DNA of 64,000 nt from an uncultured Aquimarina sp. (GTDB lineage Bacteria; Bacteroidota; Bacteroidia; Flavobacteriales; Flavobacteriaceae), in NCBI GenBank assembly GCA_947500545.1, contig CANMSO010000001.1, forward strand, positions 62,001-126,000, given 5' to 3'. A model generated the notes under the pieces. The model saw only the letters and a program-made list of their open reading frames with translations, was not told the origin of the DNA and searched no databases. Below, in pieces: positions 8,885 to 18,235 of the stretch (its first letter is position 1; each line of letters starts with the position of its first letter). Made by a program: the position numbers and the translations under genes.

Positions 8885-9220
8885 ATGAGTTCTATTCAAA
8901 ATCATGTACAGTTGATTGGGAATCTTGGAGATGACCCAACAGTAACCAACCTAGAAAGTGGGAAAAAGGTCGCCCGATTATCATTAGCAACCAATGAAAA
9001 TTACAAAGATAAGGACGGCGAAAAGCAAACCGAAACCTACTGGCACACTATTGTGGCTTGGGGCAAGACTGCTGAAATTATTGAAAAGTATGCCACCAAA
9101 GGCAAGAAAATTGCCATAGCTGGTAAACTGAAAACAAGAAGCTATACCGATAATGACGGCAATCAAAAGTATACTACAGAGGTTGTAGCTAGTGAAATTT
9201 TATTGCTAAACGGCAATTAA
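8885..9220 (+). CDS. ssb: Single-stranded DNA-binding protein (element-borne)
   Basis: A 111-residue OB-fold SSB. It starts MSSIQNHVQLIGNLGDDPTV and has the family signatures VARLSLATNENY, TYWHTIVAWGKTAEI and KGKKIAIAGKLKTRSY. The long acidic C-terminal tail of housekeeping SSBs is missing and the protein ends in LLLNGN. Short SSBs like this are common on Bacteroidota conjugative elements, where they coat transferred single strands. A terminator follows immediately. Confidence 0.9.
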   Translation: MSSIQNHVQLIGNLGDDPTVTNLESGKKVARLSLATNENYKDKDGEKQTETYWHTIVAWGKTAEIIEKYATKGKKIAIAGKLKTRSYTDNDGNQKYTTEVVASEILLLNGN

Positions 9221-9225
9221 AAAGG

Positions 9226-9263
9226 AAAGAGGGTACTCCCGTGAGAAGTGGTACCCTCTTTTT
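9226..9263 (+). terminator. Rho-independent terminator
   Basis: Stem AAAGAGGGTAC / GTACCCTCTTT with T tail, 6 bp after the SSB stop. A GTG in frame with the next gene lies inside this hairpin, which argues against using it as a start. Confidence 0.85.
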
Positions 9264-9288
9264 CATTTCTAATCTAAAGTCGATAATA

Positions 9289-9738
9289 ATGAGGTATAAA
9301 GTTAATGAAATCAAAATAAGTTACAGCGAGAACATACCTAAGAAATTAAGGTATAAAGTAAACTGTTCGCAAGATGTTGCGAAGTTTCTTTATGATAATT
9401 GGGATAAGAGAACCATTCAATTAAAAGAAACTTTTAAAGTCGTTTTATTAAATAACAGTAATCTTGTTAAAGGAGTTTGTGAAATCTCTTCTGGCGGAAT
9501 AAACGGAACTATTGTGGATTTAAGAATTCTATTTGCTGTGGTACTTAAAAGTCTAACTGTAGGTATCATATTGGCGCACAACCACCCTAGTGATAATTTA
9601 AAACCGAGTAAATCGGATAAGTTGTTGACTGATAAAATTATACAAGGAGCAAAGGTTCTTGATGTAAACGTTCTGGATCATATTATCCTGGGACCTGATG
9701 GAGATTATTTAAGTTTTGCCGATAAAGGATTTCTTTAA
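9289..9738 (+). CDS. RadC-like JAB/MPN domain protein
   Basis: The 149-residue protein from the ATG at 9289 is a short RadC-type JAMM domain: Glu65 (VCEISSGG), then AHNHPSDNLKPSKSD with His97, His99, Ser101 and Asp110 as the expected zinc ligands and catalytic residues. It lacks the N-terminal helix-hairpin-helix of chromosomal RadC. Such proteins are common on ICEs and islands; their biochemical role is unresolved, and they are often called DNA repair proteins by homology only. The upstream GTG at 9241 lies in a terminator hairpin and was rejected as the start. Confidence 0.85.
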   Translation: MRYKVNEIKISYSENIPKKLRYKVNCSQDVAKFLYDNWDKRTIQLKETFKVVLLNNSNLVKGVCEISSGGINGTIVDLRILFAVVLKSLTVGIILAHNHPSDNLKPSKSDKLLTDKIIQGAKVLDVNVLDHIILGPDGDYLSFADKGFL

Positions 9739-9760
9739 ATTTTCATCTTTTTTAAAGTAT

Positions 9761-9802
9761 AAAGCCGTAAATTTATTACCTGATTTTACGGCTTTCTTTT
9801 TT
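9761..9802 (+). terminator. Rho-independent terminator
   Basis: Stem AAAGCCGTAAA / TTTACGGCTTT with a T-rich tail after the RadC-like gene. Confidence 0.8.
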
Positions 9803-10096
9803 GCGGTAATCCTACTTTTTGACTTTCACAAGATTACCGATAATATTTTTTTAAAAAGACTTGGGCAACTCATAGAGATACTACGTTGTTCGATTTTTTT
9901 GTGAGCTACGGCTCACAAAAATGAGAAGCAAGAGGGTAACACGCTTCGCGATGTTTCATTGTTGATATTCTCATTGAAAGCTCTTGTATTTAGGGGTACT
10001 CAATTATTTCTTGTCGAATTCTTATGAAAAATGGATTCGTTTTTTACTAAAAAATGCTGTCACCCCAGATAAGATAACAACTTTTTTACGAAAAAA
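9803..10096. other. Region upstream of the mobilization genes; candidate oriT location
   Basis: No gene is seen. Origins of transfer in Bacteroidota mobile elements usually lie just upstream of the mobilization genes. This stretch contains a short dyad (GTGAGC/GCTCAC near 9901) and the 11-mer TGCTGTCACCC at 10055-10065, which recurs at 29164-29174. Assignment as oriT is inference from position. Confidence 0.35.
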
Positions 10097-10489
10097 ATGG
10101 ATGAAGTATTTAGAAAAGAGAAGTTTGAAACGCTTAAGATCAAATCTTCCGTAGCACAAAAATTCAAAAGGTATTGTAAGGCGATTTCCAAATCGCAATC
10201 GATGACCTTGTTGATGATGTTGGAGTTTTTTGAGGATAGTGGACTATCACCAAAAGAACGCTTGGGACCCAATATCAAAACCCTAGAAAGTCTACTAAAG
10301 AAACGCATCAATGCAGTAATAGCCATTGTTCGAGATATAGAAAAAAATCAAACCAAACCCACTGTGGCAATGATGCAATCTTTGTTCGAAGGTGTTGAAC
10401 CTGATAAGAAAGAATTGCTTCTTGAGAAGGAAGATAGAGACAAAGAACAGCCAATAAAATTTGTAGAACGTAATCAAAAGGATCTATAA
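10097..10489 (+). CDS. BfmA/BtgA-type mobilization protein
   Basis: A 130-residue basic protein. Residues 10-60 (FETLKIKSSVAQKFKRYCKA then SQSMTLLMMLEFFEDSGLSP) match the ribbon-helix-helix-like BfmA/BtgA mobilization proteins of Bacteroidota. It would bind near oriT and help the relaxase. The gene overlaps the relaxase gene by one base, consistent with coupled translation, and is the first gene of the mobilization operon. Confidence 0.75.
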   Translation: MDEVFRKEKFETLKIKSSVAQKFKRYCKAISKSQSMTLLMMLEFFEDSGLSPKERLGPNIKTLESLLKKRINAVIAIVRDIEKNQTKPTVAMMQSLFEGVEPDKKELLLEKEDRDKEQPIKFVERNQKDL

Positions 10490-11517
10490 TGTACATCACT
10501 ATTACAGCACAAAAAACAGATGGCAACTATGCGCAAAGTGTGGTAGATTTTGTGGCCTATTTAGAAAAAGAAAACGAACATTTAGAACCTTCGGAAATGG
10601 AACATTTTTTTAATCAATATGGTGAAAAGATTTCTGCAGAAGAAGTTACAAGAGTCATTGATAAGAATACCGCCAAACTGAAAAAAAGAGAACCTAAATT
10701 TTATTCCATTACGATTAACCCGAGTGCAAGAGAGTTAAAACACTTACAACATAATAAAGAAGCTTTAAAACAATACACTCGTAGAGTTATGAAGAATTAT
10801 GCAGCATCATTCAATCGCGAAATCAATGGACGAAAAGTTACTGTAGATGATATTTTATACTTCGCAAAAATTGAACATCAACGCACGTTTAAAGGAACAG
10901 ATAAACAGGTGAGGGAAAATCAACCCTTTGCCAATCAAATTTTGGAATTAAAGAATCAAATTAGAAGAGTTTCCAAAGGTCAGGAACAAGTTAATATTGG
11001 AAAGCTGCAACGAAAAATTGAACGATTGGAACGTGAAGCACTACACAAGCAAGATGGAAAACGTATCGTCCAGGGAATGCAAAAAGAAGGTAATCAAAGC
11101 CATATTCATATCATAGTAAGTCGAAAGGATATAACCAATTCAGTCAGTATTTCTCCGGGTAGTAAATACAAAGCATCTGAAGTAATGATGAATGGTAAAA
11201 CGGTGAAACGGGGTTTTGACCGGGATGCCTTTTTCGAAAAAGCAGAACAGACTTTTGATAAGACTTTTGGGTATAAACGTAATTATGCCGAGAGCTATCA
11301 TTCCCGTAAAGATTTTTTGAAAAACCCAAAACGCTATTTTTCGGTGTTAATGGGTTTACCTACAAATGAAAAAGCTATTGCCTTAAAAATTTTAGGTAAG
11401 TCGGGTGTCCCAATGTTAAATATCCCAACAAATAAAGTGCAACTAGCAGTCAAAACTTTTAAACGCTTAAAGCGTGGAGTGGATGTGGCAATGCGCTCGG
11501 GTTCTATAGGAATTTAA
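10489..11517 (+). CDS. Relaxase/mobilization nuclease (MobB/DUF5712-like)
   Basis: A 342-residue protein starting MYITITAQKTDGNYAQSVVD. It carries a GNQSHIHIIVSRKD segment near residue 205, the HxH metal-binding motif of relaxases, and a coiled, basic centre (residues 160-185). Position between the BfmA-like gene and the coupling protein gene fits a relaxase that nicks oriT and leads the strand through the channel. The catalytic tyrosine cannot be fixed by eye; Tyr2 and other N-terminal tyrosines are candidates. Overlap of one base with both neighbours indicates a tight operon. Confidence 0.75.
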   Translation: MYITITAQKTDGNYAQSVVDFVAYLEKENEHLEPSEMEHFFNQYGEKISAEEVTRVIDKNTAKLKKREPKFYSITINPSARELKHLQHNKEALKQYTRRVMKNYAASFNREINGRKVTVDDILYFAKIEHQRTFKGTDKQVRENQPFANQILELKNQIRRVSKGQEQVNIGKLQRKIERLEREALHKQDGKRIVQGMQKEGNQSHIHIIVSRKDITNSVSISPGSKYKASEVMMNGKTVKRGFDRDAFFEKAEQTFDKTFGYKRNYAESYHSRKDFLKNPKRYFSVLMGLPTNEKAIALKILGKSGVPMLNIPTNKVQLAVKTFKRLKRGVDVAMRSGSIGI

Positions 11518-13109
11518 TGATATCTGCTGAATTACATATCATTAGCTTAGTAATTGGGATGTCCCTTATTTTTTGGGGAACTCACAAACTATCTAAGTAT
11601 GCTTTTAGTATCAATAGTCTGCTGATTTTATTGCTTATATGGCTTGAGATATGGATGATGCGATATGCTTTTGGTGTATGGAGTATCATATTGCTATTGG
11701 GTTGCCCGTTAATGCTTTTAAACACGATTTTGTATATATTTTTATCGGTAGACAATACTGTAGATGAAAGATCAAAATTATTTCGGGCCAGACTCAATAC
11801 TAAAAATGGAGTCATCAATCTTGAGAATATACGTAGAGGTATTTCCATAATAGGATCTGCAGGTAGCGGAAAAACAGAAAGTGTGGTATATGGTTTATTA
11901 CAACATTTTGCTAAGAATAAATTTTGTGGAGTGATTCACGATTACAAGGATTTTGAAATCACAGAAATGGCATACCCCTTATTTCGAAAAGCTGAGGTTG
12001 ATTTTTATACTATTGCTTTTGATCAGATTTATCATCGGGTTAATCCTATCGCACCAAAATATTTGCCAAATGAAGAAAGCGTAAATGAAGTTTCGAGGGT
12101 ACTCATCGAAAATTTGTTGGAGCAAAAGGAATCAGGAGCTATAGGGACTTCTAAATTCTTTAACGATGCAGCTGAGGGATTGATTTCGGGGCTAATCTGG
12201 AAACTTCGCTCCAATTATCCTCAATACTGTACGCTACCTCATTTGATAGCCATTTATCAATTATTGGATACGAATAGCATTATTGCGTTTTTAAGTAGTA
12301 ACCAGATGGCTAAGTCTATGGCAAGTGCCTTTATAAGTGGCAAAGATTCTGATAGGCAAACTGCTGGTGTAAAAAGCACTTTGGCTAATGCTCTAAAAAA
12401 AATAAGCTCTAAACAATTGTTCATGATGCTGAGTGCTGATGAAGTTCCTTTGAATGTCAATGATCATAATACACCGGTAGTGGTCTCTTTAGTTAACAAT
12501 CCGAAATACGAGACAGCGTATTCTCCTATTATTGCTACCATCATACATACAATTACAAAACAAATGAGTGCACGTAACAAAAGGCATTCTTTTTTGATGC
12601 TGGAAGAAGCACCCACAATACGATTGCTTAATATGCATCGAATTCCAGCGACTTTGAGAAGTTATGATATTTGTACGGTTTATGTGATGCAAGACAAGAT
12701 ACAGAATGATATGATGTATGGAGATAAGGCAAGTCGCGCTATTCTCAGTAATTTGTCCTATCAATTTTTCGGAAAAGTCAATGATCCGGATACAGCAAAG
12801 TACTATGAAAGATTTTTTGAGTTGGTCAAGCAATCTACAAGAAGTGTTAGTAAAGGTCAAGATCCTTTTCGTTCAGATACAAGGGTAACAAAAGGGGAAA
12901 AGGAAGTAGCAAAGAGAAGAGCTGAAATATTCTTTCGGTTGAAACAGGGAGAATTTATAAAATATGCCGATGGTATTGATAGAAAAGTAAAATTTTTTAA
13001 ACCTAAGATTATTAAAAATTTGCCTTCATCTAATTGTCAATTCTCGGAAGAAAAGATATTCAATAATTTTAAAAAAATATATCAGGAAGCGAGATCTATT
13101 TTTAACTAA
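11517..13109 (+). CDS. Type IV coupling protein (VirD4/TraG/MobC-like ATPase)
   Basis: A 530-residue protein with two or three N-terminal membrane segments (residues about 5-75) and a Walker A motif GSAGSGKTE (113-121). A Walker B region (HSFLMLEEAPTIRL) and a C-terminal TraM-recognition-like part follow. Coupling proteins dock the relaxase-DNA complex to the type IV secretion channel at the inner membrane and power transfer. It is the last gene of the mobilization operon and shares the A of TAATG with the relaxase stop. The length is normal for Bacteroidota MobC-type proteins. Confidence 0.9.
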   Translation: MISAELHIISLVIGMSLIFWGTHKLSKYAFSINSLLILLLIWLEIWMMRYAFGVWSIILLLGCPLMLLNTILYIFLSVDNTVDERSKLFRARLNTKNGVINLENIRRGISIIGSAGSGKTESVVYGLLQHFAKNKFCGVIHDYKDFEITEMAYPLFRKAEVDFYTIAFDQIYHRVNPIAPKYLPNEESVNEVSRVLIENLLEQKESGAIGTSKFFNDAAEGLISGLIWKLRSNYPQYCTLPHLIAIYQLLDTNSIIAFLSSNQMAKSMASAFISGKDSDRQTAGVKSTLANALKKISSKQLFMMLSADEVPLNVNDHNTPVVVSLVNNPKYETAYSPIIATIIHTITKQMSARNKRHSFLMLEEAPTIRLLNMHRIPATLRSYDICTVYVMQDKIQNDMMYGDKASRAILSNLSYQFFGKVNDPDTAKYYERFFELVKQSTRSVSKGQDPFRSDTRVTKGEKEVAKRRAEIFFRLKQGEFIKYADGIDRKVKFFKPKIIKNLPSSNCQFSEEKIFNNFKKIYQEARSIFN

Positions 13110-13127
13110 TGTTTTAAATCCGATTTT

Positions 13128-13409
13128 TTAATTTCCTTTACTTGGGTTGTCAACTTTTTCGGATTGTGTCCATCTTCTCCCTTTCCTTACATATTCTTGA
13201 TCGTTTATTTTTACGTATCGGCTTAGTTTGAAAGATTCTAATAACATAGACTCTTTGGTTTTTTTTGTCTTACGTTGTATACAATCGTTTATGCAAAATT
13301 TGCCATTGTGCAACGTTAAAATATTACCTCGGTGATCATGAATCTCAAGATAACCGACTTCCTCCGCAATTTTTATGTAAGTTTTAATTACTTCTTTGTC
13401 AATCTTCAT
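13128..13409 (-). CDS. Small protein of unknown function
   Basis: A 93-residue protein (MKIDKEVIKTYIKIAEEVGYLEI...) with two cysteines in a short CINDC pair and a basic C-terminus (YVRKGRRWTQSEK). It faces the coupling protein gene, with 18 bp between the stops. No family is recognised. The coherent amino-acid composition suggests a real gene. Confidence 0.55.
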   Translation of the reverse strand: MKIDKEVIKTYIKIAEEVGYLEIHDHRGNILTLHNGKFCINDCIQRKTKKTKESMLLESFKLSRYVKINDQEYVRKGRRWTQSEKVDNPSKGN

Positions 13410-13702
13410 TTTTCAATCTATATGGAATAATTGCTAATTACTTTCTTGATCTTTTATACTTGCTGTCCCCATACCAAGTGTAGGTTAAGTTACTTCTAGT
13501 AGGGGTATTTAGATTTGGGCACGGAATTTAATCCAACATACTAAGGGGTAACAATTTTATTATTCATGTTTAAAAAATTATGATTAGTAATATACTTCTA
13601 TATCATTTTCAGCTTCAAAAGTTTAGAACTAGTTATTGGTGCAAAGTAAATAAAAATATAATTAAAAAACACATATATGTGTCCGATTTATTATTGATAT
13701 AA
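13410..13702. other. Divergent intergenic region
   Basis: About 290 bp of AT-rich DNA between two divergent genes, carrying the promoters for the small minus-strand gene and the Xre regulator. No other structure seen. Confidence 0.4.
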
Positions 13703-13969
13703 ATGGATTTTTACGATGTGTCAGATAAGAAACGGAAATATAGTACAGAAGAAGAATGGCTAATGAGGCTGATAGGAAAGAATATTAAAAATCTTAGAGA
13801 AGCTAAAAATTGGTCGCAACATAAACTATCGGTGGAAGCATTGATACCGAAAAATCAAGTGGGTCGAATTGAAAGAGCCGAAATAAATACAACAGTGGTA
13901 AGTCTCTACAGAATTTCTGCTGCATTAGAGGTGGATATACAGAATTTACTAAGGGATACAAATAAGTGA
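13703..13969 (+). CDS. Xre-family transcriptional regulator
   Basis: An 88-residue protein with one Cro/C1-type helix-turn-helix in residues 24-84 (IGKNIKNLREAKNWSQHKLS, then PKNQVGRIERAEINTTVVSL). It has no ligand-binding domain. It lies between the mobilization and tra modules and may control either, although direct evidence is missing. Confidence 0.8.
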   Translation: MDFYDVSDKKRKYSTEEEWLMRLIGKNIKNLREAKNWSQHKLSVEALIPKNQVGRIERAEINTTVVSLYRISAALEVDIQNLLRDTNK

Positions 13970-14026
13970 TAAATATTTAAGCTGAATTTAGAAGCAAAAA
14001 TGGATAGACTGAAAATAGTCTAGACA

Positions 14027-14395
14027 TTATTTAAAAGGTGCTTTTTCATTAGCTTTCTTCTCAGTAACCTTCCATTGACCATTCTTACTAATAAGCTTAA
14101 AAGTTTCAGGTGTATCAGAATAAGAAGAAGTAAACTCTATCCAGGCTATACCTTCATCGCTTTTTTCATTTATAATATTAAAGTTGAGATCTTTTTCTTC
14201 TTCTGCAGATAGTAAGGCCTGAACAGTCATAAATGATTCATAGCTTTCGTAAGTGGTATGTTTTTTTAGTGTTTCATTGTCTTGAGTATAAAAGCTTTTT
14301 ACCACAACTTTTGCAACATCTACAGGAGATAAAGCTGTCTGACTATTGCAAGACCAAAACGAAATGGTTACTAATAGAACAAGGAATTTCTTCAT
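14027..14395 (-). CDS. Small lipoprotein with NTF2/DUF4878-like fold
   Basis: A 122-residue protein with a lipoprotein signal (MKKFLVLLVTISFWSC, Cys16 as the lipid site). A small alpha-beta domain follows, resembling DUF4878/SnoaL-type proteins (SPVDVAKVVVKSFYTQDNET... WKVTEKKANEKAPFK). It is the last gene of the tra operon, 6 bp after traN. It may sit in the outer membrane near the conjugation pore or act in entry exclusion; the role is unknown. Confidence 0.75.
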   Translation of the reverse strand: MKKFLVLLVTISFWSCNSQTALSPVDVAKVVVKSFYTQDNETLKKHTTYESYESFMTVQALLSAEEEKDLNFNIINEKSDEGIAWIEFTSSYSDTPETFKLISKNGQWKVTEKKANEKAPFK

Positions 14396-14401
14396 AATGG
14401 T

Positions 14402-15229
14402 TTAATTAGGGTTGTTTATATATCTACCAGGTATTTTTAGATTAATATTTCGCTCTCCTTTGTCCTCATTAATTCTTAATAAGAGTATACGCTCTTTACT
14501 AAGTGAAAACTTTGGGAGTACATATACCAATCGTACTTTGTTTCCTTCCTTAATTTTTTTAGGAAGTTGATGTTTAAAAACAGGAGCTTGAAATAGTCGC
14601 TGCATTGATTTTTTCTTTCCTCTTTTTCGGATTTCGATAGAAAAATTCAGGAAGTTGATATCATAATCTAAAGTAGAGTTGTTCTCAATTGAGATTACAA
14701 AATATAACTCCTCTGCATCAAAAACTATATTTTCAATTTCTAGTTCAATGTTGCTGTTTCGTTTTTTGAGTCCTCTGATTTGGATTCTTCGTTTCAACAA
14801 ATAAGAACAGAATCGTTTATAATAGTTACTCTTGTTAAATTCTATTGATGGTACTGTTGTTTTGTTCTGAACGTGTTTTTCTTTTGAAATTTCATTTCCA
14901 ATAGCAGCACTTTCTGAAATAAAATAATTTAATTTTTTAAGCTCCTTTTTATACTTCACAATATACGAAAAAACAGCTCCATTTTTATTGATTATCAGAA
15001 GGTTGCTTTCGTTTCCTGGTTGTGCCTGAAGCAACCCAAAATGTTGTTCCTTTTCTCGATTATAAGTGAATACAAAGTTCTCAGAACCTGTAATGCCCTG
15101 TCGAATGGGTTCAGGAAAAAACAAAGCTACATTCTTCTTATCATTGGCATAAATAGTGTCCAATTTTATGGTTTGCGCGTTTGCAACGGTGAATACGCTA
15201 AAAACTAACAGTGAGACATATTTTTTCAT
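14402..15229 (-). CDS. traN: Conjugative transposon protein TraN (DUF4138)
   Basis: A 275-residue periplasmic or outer-membrane-associated protein with a signal peptide (MKKYVSLLVFSVFTVANAQ). The beta-rich body is typical of Bacteroidota TraN, a VirB9-like component: IVFDAEELYFVISIENNSTL, then YDINFLNFSIEIRKRGKKKS. It would form part of the outer-membrane core complex with TraM. It follows traM in the operon by 11 bp, the order seen in CTnDOT. It is slightly shorter than CTnDOT TraN. Confidence 0.8.
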   Translation of the reverse strand: MKKYVSLLVFSVFTVANAQTIKLDTIYANDKKNVALFFPEPIRQGITGSENFVFTYNREKEQHFGLLQAQPGNESNLLIINKNGAVFSYIVKYKKELKKLNYFISESAAIGNEISKEKHVQNKTTVPSIEFNKSNYYKRFCSYLLKRRIQIRGLKKRNSNIELEIENIVFDAEELYFVISIENNSTLDYDINFLNFSIEIRKRGKKKSMQRLFQAPVFKHQLPKKIKEGNKVRLVYVLPKFSLSKERILLLRINEDKGERNINLKIPGRYINNPN

Positions 15230-15240
15230 AAGAGTACGTT

Positions 15241-16188
15241 TTAATTAAGGCCTCTTTGAGGCTTTAGAATAAGTTGATAATTGTTGACTATGGTCACCTT
15301 TACATTTCGGTTATTACGGCGAAACACATTTTGGATTCCGCTTACCTGCGGGACACCGGCAATATTGACATCCTGGGCGATATCGTCTAGAACTTCGCGA
15401 GTAGCATCTGCTCTAAAACTATTTTCGATGTAAATACCTTCACTTCCGTCCCGAAGATCATAAGCGTTTAGTTGTATTGGCTGGTGATTGATATTCTCAA
15501 TTCGAACTTCAGTTCGGTTTGGTTGAAAGGTGATAAATCCAAATATTGGAGTGTTCTTTGGGATAACCTGCCCATTAATAAGAGCATCTTTTGTTAATCG
15601 CATGCGCAGACGATAGTTACTTTTTACTACCTGTGTGCCATCTACACTCACATAGATACGTGGATCTGTGTCTAGTTGTACATTGAGTTCATTGATTTTC
15701 GGATGAGAAGAAAAGAATAACTGATGTTCCAGTCCAATTTCTTTTCCTTCAATTTTACTTTCTTTAGAAGTAACTCGAATGGTATCCTTAGATTTTTTCA
15801 TAGTTTTTGAATTAGATGAGGAATTTGTTTTTGTGGCTCGATAGTTTTGTTCGGTATAGTTAATACGACCAGCAGTGTAAATACTGTCGATAATGCGCTT
15901 TTTTTCTTTTTCTTGTAAATCGGGATCATAGAAGCCAAGGGAATCAATCAGTTTTTCGTCATAAATACTTGGTGCATTGGTTTCTCGCACTTCTTTTAAA
16001 TCATTAAGGGCATCTAATTTTGAGGTGTAATCTTCTTGCTCTTGCTCCAATTCCGGAACCAGAGGTTGTTTTAAATTTTCGGTTTCAGAATCATCATTGC
16101 CCATTACAAGCATCGAATAACTTATGATGAAAATGACAACGATAGCAAGTATCGAACCGAATACGATTTTATTTTTTTCTATTCTCAT
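15241..16188 (-). CDS. traM: Conjugative transposon protein TraM (VirB10-like)
   Basis: A 315-residue protein with an N-terminal membrane anchor (residues 8-30, IVFGSILAIVVIFIISYSML). A charged, disordered linker (about 35-150) follows, then a C-terminal beta domain (DALINGQVIPKNTPIFGFIT, IQLNAYDLRDGSEGIYIENS) like the VirB10 or TraM C-terminus. It would span the periplasm and link inner and outer membrane complexes. Its start overlaps the end of traK by 20 bp. It is shorter than CTnDOT TraM because of a shorter linker. Confidence 0.8.
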   Translation of the reverse strand: MRIEKNKIVFGSILAIVVIFIISYSMLVMGNDDSETENLKQPLVPELEQEQEDYTSKLDALNDLKEVRETNAPSIYDEKLIDSLGFYDPDLQEKEKKRIIDSIYTAGRINYTEQNYRATKTNSSSNSKTMKKSKDTIRVTSKESKIEGKEIGLEHQLFFSSHPKINELNVQLDTDPRIYVSVDGTQVVKSNYRLRMRLTKDALINGQVIPKNTPIFGFITFQPNRTEVRIENINHQPIQLNAYDLRDGSEGIYIENSFRADATREVLDDIAQDVNIAGVPQVSGIQNVFRRNNRNVKVTIVNNYQLILKPQRGLN

Positions 16189-16798
16189 TAGATATTTTTT
16201 TTAAAGTGTTCTCGAAATAATTGGTGATCAGCAATCCGTGAGTGTTATGCGGGTAATTGCGGTCTACGTGTATTAGGTTGCCTGTAGATACCAGTTCATA
16301 TCGATCGACCACCGTTCCTCTGTTAATCTCAAATACAGTTGTTGTTCTAAATGCATAAGGAACCTGTTGTAGGTCTATCTGTGAAGTAATACTCAATGCC
16401 TTCTGAACCAAAGAATATTGCAAGAGGCGATTGTAGACACCATCAGCCTTTTTCTGTCGATACAAGTTATCCACAGAGCTATTCCCGAGCCAAAGAGCCT
16501 TTTCTAGGTTCTTTTCATAGTTACTGGCATCAATATCATAGAAATATGTGTGAAATAGTTCTAAATGCGCCAATGCTTCCACATTTAGATTTTCCTGTTG
16601 AGCAACCCATTTCAATGGAATAACAGAACCGTCCGTATTAATAGCAAAAGAATTATTAAGCGCTTTTTTATGGATATCATAGATGATCCATCCACAAAAA
16701 GCGGATGATCCTAATGCGCATATAGTTACTGTAAACACAATAAATCGATTAAGGCTCAGCACCGAATAGATATTTTTATAAGGCGTTTTTATTTTCAT
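16169..16798 (-). CDS. traK: Conjugative transposon protein TraK (VirB8-like)
   Basis: A 209-residue protein with one N-terminal membrane segment (residues 17-38, FIVFTVTICALGSSAFCGWI) and a periplasmic domain, the layout of VirB8 assembly factors. Family features include HLELFHTYFYDIDASNYEKN and a C-terminal LLITNYFENTLK. It overlaps traJ by 4 bp and traM by 20 bp. Confidence 0.85.
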   Translation of the reverse strand: MKIKTPYKNIYSVLSLNRFIVFTVTICALGSSAFCGWIIYDIHKKALNNSFAINTDGSVIPLKWVAQQENLNVEALAHLELFHTYFYDIDASNYEKNLEKALWLGNSSVDNLYRQKKADGVYNRLLQYSLVQKALSITSQIDLQQVPYAFRTTTVFEINRGTVVDRYELVSTGNLIHVDRNYPHNTHGLLITNYFENTLKKISNENRKK

Positions 16799-17637
16799 TG
16801 TGTGAAGAGTCTTAAGGTGAATGAAATGGACCTACGATAGAGTTTGAATTTCAGGAATACGATAAAGAGGATAGATCCTAATTCTACCACCGGGGTAAAG
16901 AATCGACTACCGGCATCTGTACCAAATAAAGTTACCCAGAAGTTAGTGTTGATCTCGGTATATAGTGTATTGATAAATACATTTACCAGAAAGAAAGCAG
17001 GTACTAACATATACACAGCAGCATAGAGTCTGAAATAGTTATACGCCATAGACCGAAACTTTTCAAATACGGCCAAACTGATTACCAACGGAAAAAAGGC
17101 TTGCATGATGCCAAGAAGAAAGTAACGCTCGGCAAGGAATAGGGGATAGATAAACAAATCCAGAATCCATAAAAACAAGCTTATGATAAAGGCTAAAATC
17201 TTCCAGCCGTACAAAGGTGTTACTAAAGCTTCATAGAGCAGGGCCAATGCTTTTTTGGCGGCTTCCAATGCGCCCACATCCTCTTCCAGAGGTATGTCTT
17301 GCATCTGTAATGGGAGGAGCGCCGGAGCCGTGTTACGGTATTGAGCTTCTATAGCTACCAGAATACCATCAAAGAAACCGAGGATCTGTGTAGAAAAAAT
17401 AACCAGGAGAACGACCATAAAGTTTTTGGCCAGTTCTCCTGGACTCAACCCCCAAGTGTATCCCTCTTTATCAACGATCCCTTCGTTATATTTTTTGAGA
17501 ATATTAATTAAGAAAAATAGAACAGCTAGTGTTTTCATTCCGGCTATGGTATACTGCGAGAAGTCACTGTCTTTTATAATTTGAAAAACAGTATCTACAT
17601 ACTCTAACCCAATACCTAAGAAAACACCGGCAATCAT
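16795..17637 (-). CDS. traJ: Conjugative transposon protein TraJ (VirB6-like inner membrane protein)
   Basis: A 280-residue polytopic membrane protein with about five or six hydrophobic segments (for example FMVVLLVIFSTQILGFFDGI, ILAFIISLFLWILDLFIYPL, FFTPVVELGSILFIVFLKF). It matches TraJ of CTnDOT-like elements in length and order, and would be the channel-forming inner membrane component. It shares one base with traI upstream. Confidence 0.85.
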   Translation of the reverse strand: MIAGVFLGIGLEYVDTVFQIIKDSDFSQYTIAGMKTLAVLFFLINILKKYNEGIVDKEGYTWGLSPGELAKNFMVVLLVIFSTQILGFFDGILVAIEAQYRNTAPALLPLQMQDIPLEEDVGALEAAKKALALLYEALVTPLYGWKILAFIISLFLWILDLFIYPLFLAERYFLLGIMQAFFPLVISLAVFEKFRSMAYNYFRLYAAVYMLVPAFFLVNVFINTLYTEINTNFWVTLFGTDAGSRFFTPVVELGSILFIVFLKFKLYRRSISFTLRLFTQ

Positions 17638-18224
17638 TAGTAATTAGTTTCTCGATTATTGATTCTATCCTGCATTTTTCTAAAAGCGATGATCTCATAA
17701 TAGCGTTCGGTTTTTTTATTGATTTCAGCGACCATTTCTTGAGATTCCAATTCTTTTTCTTTAAGAATCTTAGCTCGTTCCCCATCAGTCATCTTCAGAA
17801 AATCGTTTGACAGTATACGATCAATGAATTCTAGGTCATCTAATGAGTTTTCAATAATCGCATTAAACGAATCCGAAATCTTATCGACTTCTTCCGATTT
17901 GATGTAAGGCGAGTTAAGAATGTCTCGTAAGTCTCGTTGTACCACATCAAATAATCGTTGATGATTTCTTGTCATTTCCCTAAGTGCCTTTAACTGACGA
18001 ATGACATTATTGACTTTCTCAATATTCTCCTTTTGCTGTTTTAAAAACTTCACGGTTTGCAACAGTTGTGAAGTCTGCTTGCCTGATTCTATGAGCTGCT
18101 TAGCCAGGCTTATAAAATTGGTATTGTCATATACAGGCATACCTTGGGCCGTAGCACGGCCAGGCAATAAAAGGGTTAAGGCGATGGCTAATCTCAGGAA
18201 TATCGGTTTCATCTGTATTTTCAT
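17637..18224 (-). CDS. traI: Conjugative transposon protein TraI-like (VirB5-type periplasmic)
   Basis: A 195-residue protein with a signal peptide (MKIQMKPIFLRLAIALTLLL PGRATAQ) followed by long amphipathic helices (residues 40-180). This is the pattern of TraI/DUF4141 proteins of Bacteroidota conjugative transposons, which resemble the VirB5 pilus-tip family. It lies 11 bp after traG and shares one base with traJ. No CTnDOT TraH equivalent is present. Confidence 0.75.
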   Translation of the reverse strand: MKIQMKPIFLRLAIALTLLLPGRATAQGMPVYDNTNFISLAKQLIESGKQTSQLLQTVKFLKQQKENIEKVNNVIRQLKALREMTRNHQRLFDVVQRDLRDILNSPYIKSEEVDKISDSFNAIIENSLDDLEFIDRILSNDFLKMTDGERAKILKEKELESQEMVAEINKKTERYYEIIAFRKMQDRINNRETNY

Positions 18225-18235
18225 AAGTTCAAATG

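Noticed and set aside
9241..9288. GTG start for the RadC-like gene
   Set aside because: The GTG and following codons form the loop and arm of the ssb terminator hairpin; the ATG at 9289 starts the conserved domain region.
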